DNA of 64,000 nt from Clostridia bacterium (GTDB lineage Bacteria; Bacillota; Clostridia; Oscillospirales; Acutalibacteraceae), in contig JAFYOI010000008.1 of NCBI GenBank assembly GCA_017560255.1, positions 143,294 to 207,293 on the forward strand, written 5' to 3'. Position 1 is the first letter of the stretch. Every line of letters begins with the position of its first letter. This document shows positions 42,259 through 51,704 of the stretch, one piece after another. A program made the position numbers and the translations under genes. The notes below the pieces were generated by a model. It was not told the origin of the DNA. It did no database searches and was given only the letters and a program-made list of their open reading frames with translations.

Positions 42259-42298
42259 ATCAAAAGCCGTGACGAATCAATCGTCACGGCTTTTTTAT
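42259..42298. terminator. Second copy of the lysA-type terminator
   Basis: Same 14-bp stem and ATCAA loop as at 41503, following the XRE gene and facing the convergent ABC transporter gene. Confidence 0.9.
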
Positions 42299-42306
42299 TG
42301 TTCTGA

Positions 42307-45300
42307 TTATTCTGTTCTCAATGCGGCTACGGGGTCTTTCTTTGCTGCAAGACGAGAGGGGATAAGACCTGCAATCAAGGTCAGCACCATACTGATTGCA
42401 ACAAGTATTGCCGCCGCAACGGGTGGCAATGTTGCGTTGATTGCGTTTGTGCCCATCAGGAATTCCAGAATCCAGTTTATTGGTATGCATAGCAGTGCGG
42501 AAACGAGGATACCGATAAGTCCGGAACAGAAACCGACGATGAGTGTTTCTGCATTGAATACAGAGGAAATGTTACCCTTGGAAGCGCCGATTGCGCGCAG
42601 GACGCCGATTTCCTTTGTTCTTTCAAGTACTGAAATGTAGGTGATAATTCCTATCATTATTGAGGAAACGACAAGTGAGATTGAAACAAAGGCAATCAGA
42701 CCGTATGATACAACGTCAACGATTGTTGTAACGCCTGACATAAGCATTGCAACAATGTCGGTGTAAACAATCTTGTCATCTTCATTCACGCTGTCATTAT
42801 ACTGCTGAATGTAACCGTCAATGACTTCCTTATCCTCAAATGTGTTGGGATAAATGTTGATTGTTGACGGGTTGCTGATATCAGCAACGCCAAGAGTTCT
42901 GAGCGTTTCGCTGAGTGTTGAGCCGGAAATTGTGGACGGCAGATATGCGTTATAATATCCTGCAAGCACTGCTTCGTCAGTTGTGTTTGCAATCATCGCG
43001 TCAAACGCGTTTGCAAGGGCAACAATGCCCTGAGTGCCAAACAAATCGGACGGATTTGAAACTGAATTTTTAATCTGTGCAATTTTGAGTGCGGCCTGCT
43101 CAGCGTACTTGTCGGTGATAATCTTTTTAAGATTTTCACGGAGCATTTGCTGCAACTCCTCGTCTGTGTAACCTGCAAGGTACTGTGTTGCGGTTTCTGT
43201 ATCAAGTCCGTATGCGGAAGCGATAACGGAAACAATTGCCTCTCTTGTTGAGAAATACTGCATATAGGTGTCAGTCATCTGGTTGAGGTATTCTTCGGAC
43301 GGAGTTGAAAGAATTTTTTCGTATATATCAGCCTTTGATGCAAAGTCAAGTGTTGCAAAATATTCTTTTGCTTTTACCGCTTTTTCTGCATCTGTGAGTT
43401 GCATTTCTTCGGTCAGTATGAAAGGAAGACCTGTTGTTACGTCATAGTTTTCGTTTTTGGGGTCTTTCTGCTCTTTAACGATTTCACTGTTGTTTGTCTC
43501 GTTAATTACAAACTGTGTGAGCGCTGATGTGTAAGCAAAAACACCTGACAGTGAGGTTGCGTTTGCGTCAGGATTCGGCCTGATGATACCAACAATATTG
43601 ATATCTTGACCTGCACTGATAATCATATTTGCGGTGTCACTGCTTTCGCCGACGTGTGACCAGATTCCGTTAAGTCCCTTTGTGTAGAAAGAACTTTCGG
43701 GAACAAGTTTGAACGAAACTTTCAGCACGTCCTCAAAGGAAATGCTTCTGTCGGCAATTTCAAGCGCTTCACCGCTGAGCACTGCGCGGAACATTTCTTC
43801 AACTTCGTCGTCGCTGATAAGTCCGAGCGCGTAGAATGCACTGTCTGCAATCTCGTTATTCTGGTCAAGGATGAGCAAAACTTCATCTGCTTTTGTGGGC
43901 CAGTTGCCGTAAACAAGGTCGTACTGCTCATAAATGATTTCAGAGATAAGTTCGCCGTTTTTGCCGGGGAGCATTTCTGCCCACAATTCCGTTGATGATG
44001 TCATCATACTCTGGCTCATTGTTGCAAACATTGAGTTTGCGATTGATTCGTCAGATGAGTCAGTTGAGAGAAATTGCTTCATAAGGTCTGTCGGATGGTA
44101 TTTTCCGTCAGAGCCAAGAGCGTAAGTGTTGATAGGCACATCGTACTGATACTGAATCAACTGAATGTGCTGTGCAAGGTTGTTCGTTGCTGTTTCGGGA
44201 TTCATCTGCTTGTCAAGGTATGCCTTGAAAGCGGTCATATTGTTCTTTTCTTCGCTGCCGACAAACATCGCGTTGAACATCTTGTTAAGTCGCGGGTCGG
44301 AGTAAACTGTGTTTTCTTCACGCTCCGCCTTTTCCTGCTCCGTTGTTGTGCCCGATGAAGTTGAAAGAATACTCATAATCGGGGATTGCTCCTCAACGAT
44401 TGAAATCGGGTAAGAGGTGAGCGTGTCCTTCTGCAAATCATTTACAAAGGTGTCAATACCCGTTGAAAGCGAAAGGATGAGAGCGATGCCGATGATACCG
44501 ATTGAACCGCCGAATGCAGTCAATAACGTACGACCTTTTTTTGTTCGCAGGTTGTTAAGACTGAGCAAAAGCGCTGTGAAGAAAGACATTGTTGTTTTCT
44601 CTGTTTCACGTTTCTGGGACGGCTCTTTCTCATCTTGTTCTTCAACGATGAATTCGTTGGAGTCGTCTATAATTTTGCCGTCTTTTAATTTTACGATTCT
44701 CGTTGCATACTCCTCGGCAAGTTCGGGGTTGTGTGTAACCATTATTACAAGTCGGTCGTTGGCAACCTCTTTGAGCAAGTCCATAACCTGAACGCTTGTT
44801 TCGGAATCAAGTGCACCCGTAGGCTCATCGGCAAGCAGGATGTCGGGGTCGTTGACAAGTGCACGGGCGATTGCAACTCTCTGCATCTGTCCGCCTGACA
44901 ACTGATTGGGCTTTTTGTTGATATGTTCGCCAAGTCCTACTTTTTCAAGCGCCTCTTTCGCCCTTCTTTTTCTTTCACGTCTTGAAACGCCGGAAATGGT
45001 GAGCGCCAACTCAACATTTGCCAGAACGGATTGATGTGGGATAAGGTTGTAACTCTGGAAAACAAAACCGATTGTGTGATTGCGGTAGGAGTCCCAATCT
45101 CTGTCCTTATATTTCTTTGTGGAAACACCGTTGATTATTAGGTCGCCATCGGTGTAATGGTCAAGTCCTCCTATAATGTTAAGGAGCGTTGTTTTGCCCG
45201 AACCGCTTTGACCGAGGATTGCCACAAACTCGCTGTTGCGGAAGTTGAGACTAACCCCGTCAAGCGCGTTTTGTACCATATCGCCGGTTGTGTACTGCTT

Positions 45301-45324
45301 TAAAATGTTCTTGATTTGAAGCAT
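42307..45324 (-). CDS. MacB-like ABC transporter, ATPase fused to FtsX-type permease
   Basis: A 1005-residue fusion. Residues 1-230 are a LolD/MacB-type ATPase with Walker A LGQSGSGKTT, signature LSGGQMQRVAIARAL and Walker B ILLADEPTGALDS. A transmembrane helix near 270 is followed by a large extracytoplasmic domain (about 290-880) and three C-terminal helices of the FtsX fold, ending ARAIGASKGNISSVF...PSRLAAKKDPVAALRTE. Such single-chain transporters of Firmicutes export or sense peptides and antibiotics. ATG 45324 follows GGAAAGGG. No two-component system adjoins it. Confidence 0.92.
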   Translation of the reverse strand: MLQIKNILKQYTTGDMVQNALDGVSLNFRNSEFVAILGQSGSGKTTLLNIIGGLDHYTDGDLIINGVSTKKYKDRDWDSYRNHTIGFVFQSYNLIPHQSVLANVELALTISGVSRRERKRRAKEALEKVGLGEHINKKPNQLSGGQMQRVAIARALVNDPDILLADEPTGALDSETSVQVMDLLKEVANDRLVIMVTHNPELAEEYATRIVKLKDGKIIDDSNEFIVEEQDEKEPSQKRETEKTTMSFFTALLLSLNNLRTKKGRTLLTAFGGSIGIIGIALILSLSTGIDTFVNDLQKDTLTSYPISIVEEQSPIMSILSTSSGTTTEQEKAEREENTVYSDPRLNKMFNAMFVGSEEKNNMTAFKAYLDKQMNPETATNNLAQHIQLIQYQYDVPINTYALGSDGKYHPTDLMKQFLSTDSSDESIANSMFATMSQSMMTSSTELWAEMLPGKNGELISEIIYEQYDLVYGNWPTKADEVLLILDQNNEIADSAFYALGLISDDEVEEMFRAVLSGEALEIADRSISFEDVLKVSFKLVPESSFYTKGLNGIWSHVGESSDTANMIISAGQDINIVGIIRPNPDANATSLSGVFAYTSALTQFVINETNNSEIVKEQKDPKNENYDVTTGLPFILTEEMQLTDAEKAVKAKEYFATLDFASKADIYEKILSTPSEEYLNQMTDTYMQYFSTREAIVSVIASAYGLDTETATQYLAGYTDEELQQMLRENLKKIITDKYAEQAALKIAQIKNSVSNPSDLFGTQGIVALANAFDAMIANTTDEAVLAGYYNAYLPSTISGSTLSETLRTLGVADISNPSTINIYPNTFEDKEVIDGYIQQYNDSVNEDDKIVYTDIVAMLMSGVTTIVDVVSYGLIAFVSISLVVSSIMIGIITYISVLERTKEIGVLRAIGASKGNISSVFNAETLIVGFCSGLIGILVSALLCIPINWILEFLMGTNAINATLPPVAAAILVAISMVLTLIAGLIPSRLAAKKDPVAALRTE

Positions 45325-45414
45325 TCGTATCGCACCCTTTCCTTACAAATCTTATGTAAATATAATTAATAATATAAACTTAACGTAAACTAATTAATAT
45401 TGTATAGATATTTC

Positions 45415-45443
45415 TTGATATTTTCGCTCGGAAGCGGTATAAT
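45415..45443 (+). promoter_or_regulatory. Promoter of the murD operon
   Basis: TTGATA, 17-base spacer, TATAAT, giving a leader of about 115 bases before murD. The leader contains the short hairpin GGGC-AGT-GCCC near 45470-45480 and is otherwise A/T-rich. Confidence 0.7.
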
Positions 45444-45565
45444 TAGCATTGGATTTTTATACGCTCGGGCAGTGCCCTATCGGAGTAGAAATTATAACAT
45501 ATTTTGGTACAAAATACAATAATTTATAACAAAGTAATCAAATTAAATGAAAGGTAGAATGTAAT

Positions 45566-46954
45566 ATGACAAGAGCAAGTGAATTTTTTAAATCAATCAA
45601 GGATAAAAAAGTTGCTTTTATCGGAATCGGAGTAAGCAATACCGATTCTATTTTGATGTTTTTAAAAAACGGAATTGACGTTACCGCGTGCGACAAAGCG
45701 CCGAGGGAAAAACTCGGTGAAGTTGCCGATAAATTAGAGAGTGCCGGCGCACAACTCCGCCTTGGCGAAAACTATCTTGACGGACTTTGCGATTTTGACG
45801 TTGTTGTAAGAACTCCCGGTATGATGTACCACGTTCCCGAATTGCAGAAAGCGCGAAAGATGGGCGTTGCTGTTACAAGTGAAATGGAACTTTTCTTTGA
45901 ACTTTGCCCATGTAAGATTTTTGCGGTTACAGGTTCGGATGGAAAGACAACCACAACAACCGTTATTTCAAAGTTCCTCGAAGCGCAGGGAAAGACCGTA
46001 CACCTCGGTGGAAACATCGGACGTGCGCTTCTGCCGATTATCGATACAATTACGCCCGACGATTTTGCGGTGGTGGAACTTTCAAGTTTCCAACTTATGT
46101 CAATGCGACAGAGCCCCGACGTTGCCGTTGTTACAAACGTTACACCAAATCATCTTGACAAGCACACGGATATGGACGATTACGTTGATGCAAAGAAAAA
46201 TATTCTCTTGCATCAGAATGCTTTTTCAAAGGCGGTGCTTAACCTTGACAATGAAACTTCAAACTCGATGAAGTCGCTCGTAAGAGGTAAAGCGTATTCG
46301 TTCAGCCGTAGGGAAGTTCTTGAAAACGGTGCGTATATCAATGCCGAGGGTGAAATATTTATGGCGGTAAATTCCGTATCCGTCAAGGTTATGGACAGAG
46401 CAGATATAAAACTTGTCGGTGACCATAACGTTGAAAATTATCTTGCGGCAATCACTGCTGTGTGGGGATACGTAGATGTAGAAAACATCGTAAGTGTTGC
46501 CCGTACTTTCTCGGGCGTTGAACATCGTATGGAACTTGTACGTGAACGAAATGGAGTAAAATGGTACAACGATTCAATAGCAACAAGCCCCACAAGAACC
46601 AATGCGGGACTCAAGGCACACACGCAGAAAGTTGTTCTTATTGCGGGCGGATATGATAAGAAGATTCCCTATGAGCCGCTTGCGCCATACGTAATTGATA
46701 AAGTTAAAGCGCTCATATTGATGGGCGCAACCGCTCAGAAGATTCGTAAAGCCGTTGAGGAGTGCGACGGATTTAATCCCGACCTTCTCCCGATTTACGA
46801 GGCAAGCGATATGGAACACGCGGTAAAAATCGCCGATGAAATTTCACAGAAGGGCGATATCGTGGCGTTCTCACCCGCAAGCGCAAGTTTTGATTTTTAT
46901 AAGAATTTCGAACAGCGCGGAATTCACTTTAAAAATATTGTAAATTCTCTTTAA
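45566..46954 (+). CDS. murD: UDP-N-acetylmuramoylalanine--D-glutamate ligase
   Basis: Adds D-Glu to UDP-MurNAc-L-Ala in cytoplasmic peptidoglycan synthesis. The 462 residues have a Rossmann start (KVAFIGIGVSNTD), ATP loop TGSDGKTTTT near residue 128, GGNIGRALLP and the C-terminal LIAGGYDKKIPYEPL. ATG 45566 follows AAAGG. It stands apart from other mur genes and leads into two M42 peptidases, 12 bases downstream. Confidence 0.95.
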   Translation: MTRASEFFKSIKDKKVAFIGIGVSNTDSILMFLKNGIDVTACDKAPREKLGEVADKLESAGAQLRLGENYLDGLCDFDVVVRTPGMMYHVPELQKARKMGVAVTSEMELFFELCPCKIFAVTGSDGKTTTTTVISKFLEAQGKTVHLGGNIGRALLPIIDTITPDDFAVVELSSFQLMSMRQSPDVAVVTNVTPNHLDKHTDMDDYVDAKKNILLHQNAFSKAVLNLDNETSNSMKSLVRGKAYSFSRREVLENGAYINAEGEIFMAVNSVSVKVMDRADIKLVGDHNVENYLAAITAVWGYVDVENIVSVARTFSGVEHRMELVRERNGVKWYNDSIATSPTRTNAGLKAHTQKVVLIAGGYDKKIPYEPLAPYVIDKVKALILMGATAQKIRKAVEECDGFNPDLLPIYEASDMEHAVKIADEISQKGDIVAFSPASASFDFYKNFEQRGIHFKNIVNSL

Positions 46955-46966
46955 GAGGTGATTTGA

Positions 46967-47989
46967 ATGAATACGGAACAGATGTTAAAAACTTTGACCG
47001 AACTCAACGGCATATCCGGCAGGGAAAATCCCGTTGCTCAGAAAGCGGCTGAAATGCTCGGTCAGTATATGGACGTTAAGATTGACGCGATGGGTAACGT
47101 TATCGGCCACCGCGACGGAAAGGGCAAGCATATTTTGCTTGACGCCCATATCGATGAAATAGGAATGGTTGTAACCGCAATTGACGAAAACGGTTTTCTC
47201 AGAGTTGGTGCGGTTGGCGGAATTGACCGCAGAATTCTTTCCGCAAACCGCCTTACCGTCTGGGGAAAAGAAACTTTGCTCGGGGTTGTCTGCTCAACGC
47301 CGCCCCATCTTGCAAAGGGCGATGACGACAAGGTAAAGGAAATCGGTGAGTTTGTAATTGACGTCGGACTCAGCGCAGAACGAGCAAAAGAACTTGTAAG
47401 TGTCGGTGATGCCGTTACTTATAATCAGAGTTTTGCAAATCTGCTTAATGGCAGAGTAACGGCAAAATCTCTTGATGACAGAGCGGGTATCGTAGTGCTT
47501 CTTCGTGCGGTTGAACTTATCGCTGCGGCAGGGTGTGATGCTAAACTTTCCGTTTTGTTCAGTACTCAGGAGGAGGTCGGCACAAGGGGCGCGGGTGTAA
47601 GCGCATTCGGTATTGAACCCGATGAGGCAATTGCCGTTGACGTAAGTTTTGCCCTTGCACCTAATTTGCCAAAGAATAAGTGCGGCTCAATTGACGGCGG
47701 CGCGATGATTGGCATTTCTCCCATCCTCAACACCGCTATGACAAATGAACTCAAAAGAATTGCAAAGGTAAATGATATAACTCACAGCCTTGAAATTATG
47801 GGCGGAGATACGGGCACCAACGCTGATGCGATTTCGCTCACCGCTTGCGGAATCCCGACGGCGCTCATATCAATTCCGCAAAGGAATATGCACACGCCTG
47901 TTGAAGTTGTGTCGATAAGTGACGTGGAGAGTTGTGCAAAACTGATTGCTGATTACGTAATTGAGAATGGGGGCAAAGAAAATGATTGA
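46967..47989 (+). CDS. M42 family metallopeptidase (first of two)
   Basis: Cytosolic dinuclear-zinc aminopeptidase of the glutamyl/TET type, 340 residues. Metal and catalytic residues are visible in LLDAHIDEIGMV, KSLDDRAGI, FSTQEEVGTRGA, VDVSFA and MHTPVEVVSI. ATG 46967 follows AAGAGGTGA. It overlaps the next M42 gene by 8 bases. The two proteins are clear paralogs but already diverged. Confidence 0.92.
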   Translation: MNTEQMLKTLTELNGISGRENPVAQKAAEMLGQYMDVKIDAMGNVIGHRDGKGKHILLDAHIDEIGMVVTAIDENGFLRVGAVGGIDRRILSANRLTVWGKETLLGVVCSTPPHLAKGDDDKVKEIGEFVIDVGLSAERAKELVSVGDAVTYNQSFANLLNGRVTAKSLDDRAGIVVLLRAVELIAAAGCDAKLSVLFSTQEEVGTRGAGVSAFGIEPDEAIAVDVSFALAPNLPKNKCGSIDGGAMIGISPILNTAMTNELKRIAKVNDITHSLEIMGGDTGTNADAISLTACGIPTALISIPQRNMHTPVEVVSISDVESCAKLIADYVIENGGKEND

Positions 47990-49001
47990 TTTGCTTAAAA
48001 GATTATGTGAACTTGATGCCCCGTCGGGAAGCGAAAATCGGGTTCGTGAATTTATTTTAAAAGAAATCGAGGGCTATGCCGAGTGCAGAGTTGACTCTAT
48101 GGGCAATATAATTGCGTTCAAAAAGGGTGCAAAAACGCCCGCAAAGAAGATTATGATTGACGCCCATATGGACGAAGTGGGCTTTATCATCACTTCCGTT
48201 GACGATGACGGATTTTTAAGATTCGTCACTTTGGGTGGCATTAATCCGCAGGTAATTGCGGGCAGACGTGTGCGCTTTGTCAAGGACGGTACAATAGGTG
48301 TTGTGGGCGTAAAACCCGTTCACTTGTGTACCGCTGAGGAAAAGAGCAAGAGTCTTAAACTTGCTGACCTTTACATTGATATTGGCGCAGAGGATAAGGA
48401 ACAGGCACTGAGCGTAGTTGACCTTGGTGATACCGCAGTTTTTGAGGGCGGACTTGAAAAGTTCGGCGATGACAAACTCATCGGTAAAGCAATTGACGAC
48501 AGAGCGGGCTGCGCGATTTTGATTGATATGATTAAGAGCGATTTGCCCTACGATATGTATTTTACGTTCACTGTTCAGGAGGAACTCGGTTTGCGTGGCG
48601 CAAAAACGGCGGCATTTTCGGTTGCGCCCGATTGTGCAATTGTCGTTGAGGCAACTACCGCGGCGGATATTTCCGGAGTTTCCGACCTTGAAAAAGTCTG
48701 TGTTCTTGGGAACGGTGCTTGTGTGTCATTTATGGACCGTAGTACAGTGTATAATAAAGACATATTCAATCTGAGTCTTGCAACAGGTAAGGAAAAAGGA
48801 ATTAAAACTCAGGTTAAAGCGGCGGTTGCGGGCGGCAATAATTCGGGAGAAATTCACCTTAGCAGGGCGGGCGTGCAGACACTTTCAGTCTCCGTGCCGT
48901 GCAGGTATCTCCATTCCGCATCGTGTGTTATAAATGAGCAGGACTTCTTCTCCGTTTCTCAACTTGTACGCGCTATGGCGGAGAAAATGCTTGAGTTATG
49001 A
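47982..49001 (+). CDS. M42 family metallopeptidase (second of two)
   Basis: Paralog of the preceding gene, 339 residues, with MIDAHMDEVGFI, KAIDDRAGCAIL, FTVQEELGLRGAKTA, VVEATTA and YLHSASCVI. TET-type M42 enzymes can form mixed dodecamers, so the two may assemble together (inference). ATG 47982 uses a GGGGGC site within the first gene. Overlaps the GNAT gene by ATGA. Confidence 0.92.
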   Translation: MIDLLKRLCELDAPSGSENRVREFILKEIEGYAECRVDSMGNIIAFKKGAKTPAKKIMIDAHMDEVGFIITSVDDDGFLRFVTLGGINPQVIAGRRVRFVKDGTIGVVGVKPVHLCTAEEKSKSLKLADLYIDIGAEDKEQALSVVDLGDTAVFEGGLEKFGDDKLIGKAIDDRAGCAILIDMIKSDLPYDMYFTFTVQEELGLRGAKTAAFSVAPDCAIVVEATTAADISGVSDLEKVCVLGNGACVSFMDRSTVYNKDIFNLSLATGKEKGIKTQVKAAVAGGNNSGEIHLSRAGVQTLSVSVPCRYLHSASCVINEQDFFSVSQLVRAMAEKMLEL

Positions 49002-49744
49002 TAAAACTTGTTGATGAAAGCACGGCAGCGACGTATCTTGCCTATTGCTCGGACAACCCTTTCGGTGTGCGTATGGCGGCGGCGCTTACGACATACGGGA
49101 CTGATTGCCGATTTGTTGATTTCTGGCTCGTATATGAAGGTGAAAATATCATCGGTGCGTTGTCAAAAATTGACGGTGATATGACGGTTTATTGCGATTG
49201 TGCAAATGATGAAATCGTAGAATTTATTTGTGCAGTCGGAGCGGAAACCCTTACGGGCGAAAAGAATTGTCTTTCTTTGCTCGGATTCAATGAGTTTTCC
49301 TGCACAGGCAGTATAATGCAATATAATGGCGTGTGTGACTTTGCCGATGATGAAACCGAAACGGCTCCGAGTATAATGACCGTTTGCAAAATCCTTTGCG
49401 AATGTGAAGGGGAGAGTATAAGAGTCGGTCAATTCGACCGCTTTTATACTGATTTGTGCTTGCGGGTGCGACGTGGTACGGCTAAATGCTGTCTTGCAGG
49501 TGACGGTGTTGCTATAGCAAGTGCCGTTACGGATTGCGCGGCTATAATCGGCGGCGTTGCTGTAAAGCCTGATGCACGAAAAAAAGGAATCGGTAGTGCG
49601 GTTGTAAGGAAACTTATTTCGGAACTACCGAAAGATAAAACAATTTATCTCCTGCGCCTTGATGGCGAGAATGAGGAATTTTACAAAAAACTCGGCTTTG
49701 CCGACGTTGGCAGTTGGGCGAGTATTTCAAGAGGTTGTGACTAA
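48998..49744 (+). CDS. GNAT family N-acetyltransferase
   Basis: A 248-residue protein whose C-terminal third is a GNAT domain with the acetyl-CoA loop GVAVKPDARKKGIGSAVVRKL and the end block YLLRLDGENEEFYKKLGFADVG. The N-terminal two thirds are less clear and Cys-rich. Substrate unknown; coupling to M42 peptidases suggests amino-acid or peptide metabolism (inference). Confidence 0.82.
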   Translation: MIKLVDESTAATYLAYCSDNPFGVRMAAALTTYGTDCRFVDFWLVYEGENIIGALSKIDGDMTVYCDCANDEIVEFICAVGAETLTGEKNCLSLLGFNEFSCTGSIMQYNGVCDFADDETETAPSIMTVCKILCECEGESIRVGQFDRFYTDLCLRVRRGTAKCCLAGDGVAIASAVTDCAAIIGGVAVKPDARKKGIGSAVVRKLISELPKDKTIYLLRLDGENEEFYKKLGFADVGSWASISRGCD

Positions 49745-49745
49745 A

Positions 49746-50996
49746 ATGGAACATTTCAACATAAGTGAAAAGATAAAAAATGCTGCTGTTGAAGCGGAAA
49801 AACTTTGTGAAAAGAGTTTTAAGCGAATTGATGAGATAACGGAGTGTAATCAGCAGAAAGTTCTTGCCGCATTCATCAATAACTACGTTGGAGTAAGGCA
49901 TTTTGCCGAAACAACGGGATACGGCTACGGCGACGATGGCAGGGATTTGCTCGACAAAGTTTTTGCTCAGTGTGTCGGCGCTCAAGACGCGCTCGTGCGC
50001 CACAGTTTTGCATCGGGTACGCACTGCCTGACAGTTGCTCTTTTCGGGCTTCTTCGCCCGAACGATACTCTCCTTTGCGTTACGGGTAAACCCTACGACA
50101 CATTGGAGGAAGTTATCGGTATTTCCGGTGAAGGAATGGGCTCACTTAAGGATTTTGGTGTAAAGTATGAGCAGATTGATCTGCTTGACGACGGCTATCC
50201 CGACCTTGAAACAATTTCAGCCCGAGTTGCAAAGGGCGACGTAAAACTTGTTTATATTCAGCGTTCAAGGGGTTATAGCCTGAGAAACAGCCTTATGGTC
50301 AGCGATATTGAAAAGATTGCAAAGGCAGTAAAGACGAGCAATCCCGACACGATTATTATGGTTGATAACTGCTACGGCGAATTTGTTGAAAAACAAGAGC
50401 CTTGTGCTGTCGGAGCGGACTTGATTGCGGGCTCACTCATAAAGAATGCGGGCGGAAGCCTTGCGCTTTCGGGCGGCTACATAGCGGGTAGAGAGGATAT
50501 TGTTGAACTTTGCTCGTACCGTATGACAAACCCCGGCACAGGCAGGGAAGTTGGTGCAAGTCTTAATCAGAACAGAAGTCTTTTTATGGGGCTTTTCAAC
50601 GCGCCTCACGTTACGGGTGAAGCGATGAAAACCGCTGTTTTCGCTTCAGCCTTGTTTGAAATCCTCGGCTTCGGAGTTACCCCAAGATACGACGAGGAAA
50701 GAAGCGATATAATTCAGGCAATCAAACTTCTCAATGAGCAGAATCTGAGAGCATTCTGTGAGGGAATACAGAGCGGCTCACCCGTTGATTCTTTTGTTAC
50801 ACCTGAACCGTGGGATATGCCCGGTTACGGTTGCAAAGTAATTATGGCGGCTGGTGGATTTGTGTCGGGCGCTTCAATTGAACTTTCAGCAGATGCGCCG
50901 ATAAGAGAGCCTTTTGCCGCGTGGATGCAGGGCGGAATAAATTATCACAGCGCAAAGGTTAGCGTGATGCTTGCCGCACAGAAGGTGATTGGATAA
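49746..50996 (+). CDS. PLP-dependent methionine gamma-lyase family protein (YnbB/aluminium-resistance type)
   Basis: A 416-residue fold-type I PLP enzyme. Features are GYGYGDDGRDLLDKVFAQ, SFASGTHCLTVALFGLLRP, the aspartate of MVDNCYGEFVE and the PLP lysine in GSLIKNAGGSLALSGGY. Proteins of this subgroup are annotated as methionine gamma-lyase or aluminium-resistance proteins; the true substrate is uncertain. ATG 49746 lies one base after the GNAT stop. Confidence 0.9.
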   Translation: MEHFNISEKIKNAAVEAEKLCEKSFKRIDEITECNQQKVLAAFINNYVGVRHFAETTGYGYGDDGRDLLDKVFAQCVGAQDALVRHSFASGTHCLTVALFGLLRPNDTLLCVTGKPYDTLEEVIGISGEGMGSLKDFGVKYEQIDLLDDGYPDLETISARVAKGDVKLVYIQRSRGYSLRNSLMVSDIEKIAKAVKTSNPDTIIMVDNCYGEFVEKQEPCAVGADLIAGSLIKNAGGSLALSGGYIAGREDIVELCSYRMTNPGTGREVGASLNQNRSLFMGLFNAPHVTGEAMKTAVFASALFEILGFGVTPRYDEERSDIIQAIKLLNEQNLRAFCEGIQSGSPVDSFVTPEPWDMPGYGCKVIMAAGGFVSGASIELSADAPIREPFAAWMQGGINYHSAKVSVMLAAQKVIG

Positions 50997-50997
50997 T

Positions 50998-51702
50998 ATG
51001 AGAAATTATAAGGGAATATCTGCTCAGGACTTTTTCATGCTTGCGGAAAATCGATTTATGAACAGTAAGTCGTTTTACGAGGAGAAAAAAGAACTGATAA
51101 AACAGAAGATAATACTGCCGATGAGAGCGTTGACACTTGATTTGAACGAATTTGTACTGGGTGTTGACGGAGAGATTTACACAAACCCTGTTCATCAGGT
51201 TTCAAAGGTGCGACGTGATACGAGGTTCAGTGTTGATAAATCGCTTTATCGCGAAAATCTCTGGGTAGGCTTTTCGCGATATAAGAAAGAGTTTCCGCTT
51301 GCACCGAGTTTCTGGCTGGAAATTTTCCAGAACGGCTACACTTGCGGCATCGGATTTTTCTATTCAACACCGCATCTTATGGAAATTTACCGCAAGGAGA
51401 TTCTTGCTAACAAAAGCAAGTTCGGCAAAATAATAAAATCACTTGAAAAACTCGGAATTGAAACGTACGGTGACACCTACAAAAAGTCAAAAGCGGGGGA
51501 TGTTCCGCCCGCGCTTGCACCGTATTATAACAAGAAGAACGTCGGATTTTTTAAGTTTACACAAGGGCTTGCAGACATTGAAAGCGAAACCTTTGTTGAT
51601 AAAATTATTGAGATATACAAGGAGTTTGTGCCAATGTATAAATTCCTTTTGACCGTGTCGGAAAAAGAAATAACAGACAGAATAAATGCAGGGGGAATGT
51701 AG
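50998..51702 (+). CDS. DUF2461 family protein
   Basis: A 234-residue protein matching the DUF2461 pattern: FY.EKK segment, LNEFVLGVDGEIYTNPVHQVSKVRRDTRFSVDKSLYRENLWVGFSR and FWLEIFQNGYTCGIGFFYS. The family's role is unknown. The start ATG at 50998 is one base after the previous stop, and the next gene begins 2 bases after its own stop. Confidence 0.85.
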   Translation: MRNYKGISAQDFFMLAENRFMNSKSFYEEKKELIKQKIILPMRALTLDLNEFVLGVDGEIYTNPVHQVSKVRRDTRFSVDKSLYRENLWVGFSRYKKEFPLAPSFWLEIFQNGYTCGIGFFYSTPHLMEIYRKEILANKSKFGKIIKSLEKLGIETYGDTYKKSKAGDVPPALAPYYNKKNVGFFKFTQGLADIESETFVDKIIEIYKEFVPMYKFLLTVSEKEITDRINAGGM

Positions 51703-51704
51703 AA

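Larger units (their letters stand above)
41498..42298. mobile_element. Small island bounded by duplicated terminators
   Basis: Two direct copies of a roughly 42-base terminator sequence (41498-41539 and 42255-42298) bracket a divergent pair: a SLOG-like gene and a Cro/C1 regulator. The arrangement suggests insertion or recombination at the lysA terminator. The enclosed genes are more A/T-rich than their neighbours. No transposase or integrase is present, so the mechanism is unknown. Confidence 0.45.

Noticed and set aside
41498..42298. Insertion sequence or prophage remnant
   Set aside because: No transposase, integrase or terminal inverted repeats were found. Only the duplicated terminator supports mobility, so it is reported as a tentative island.
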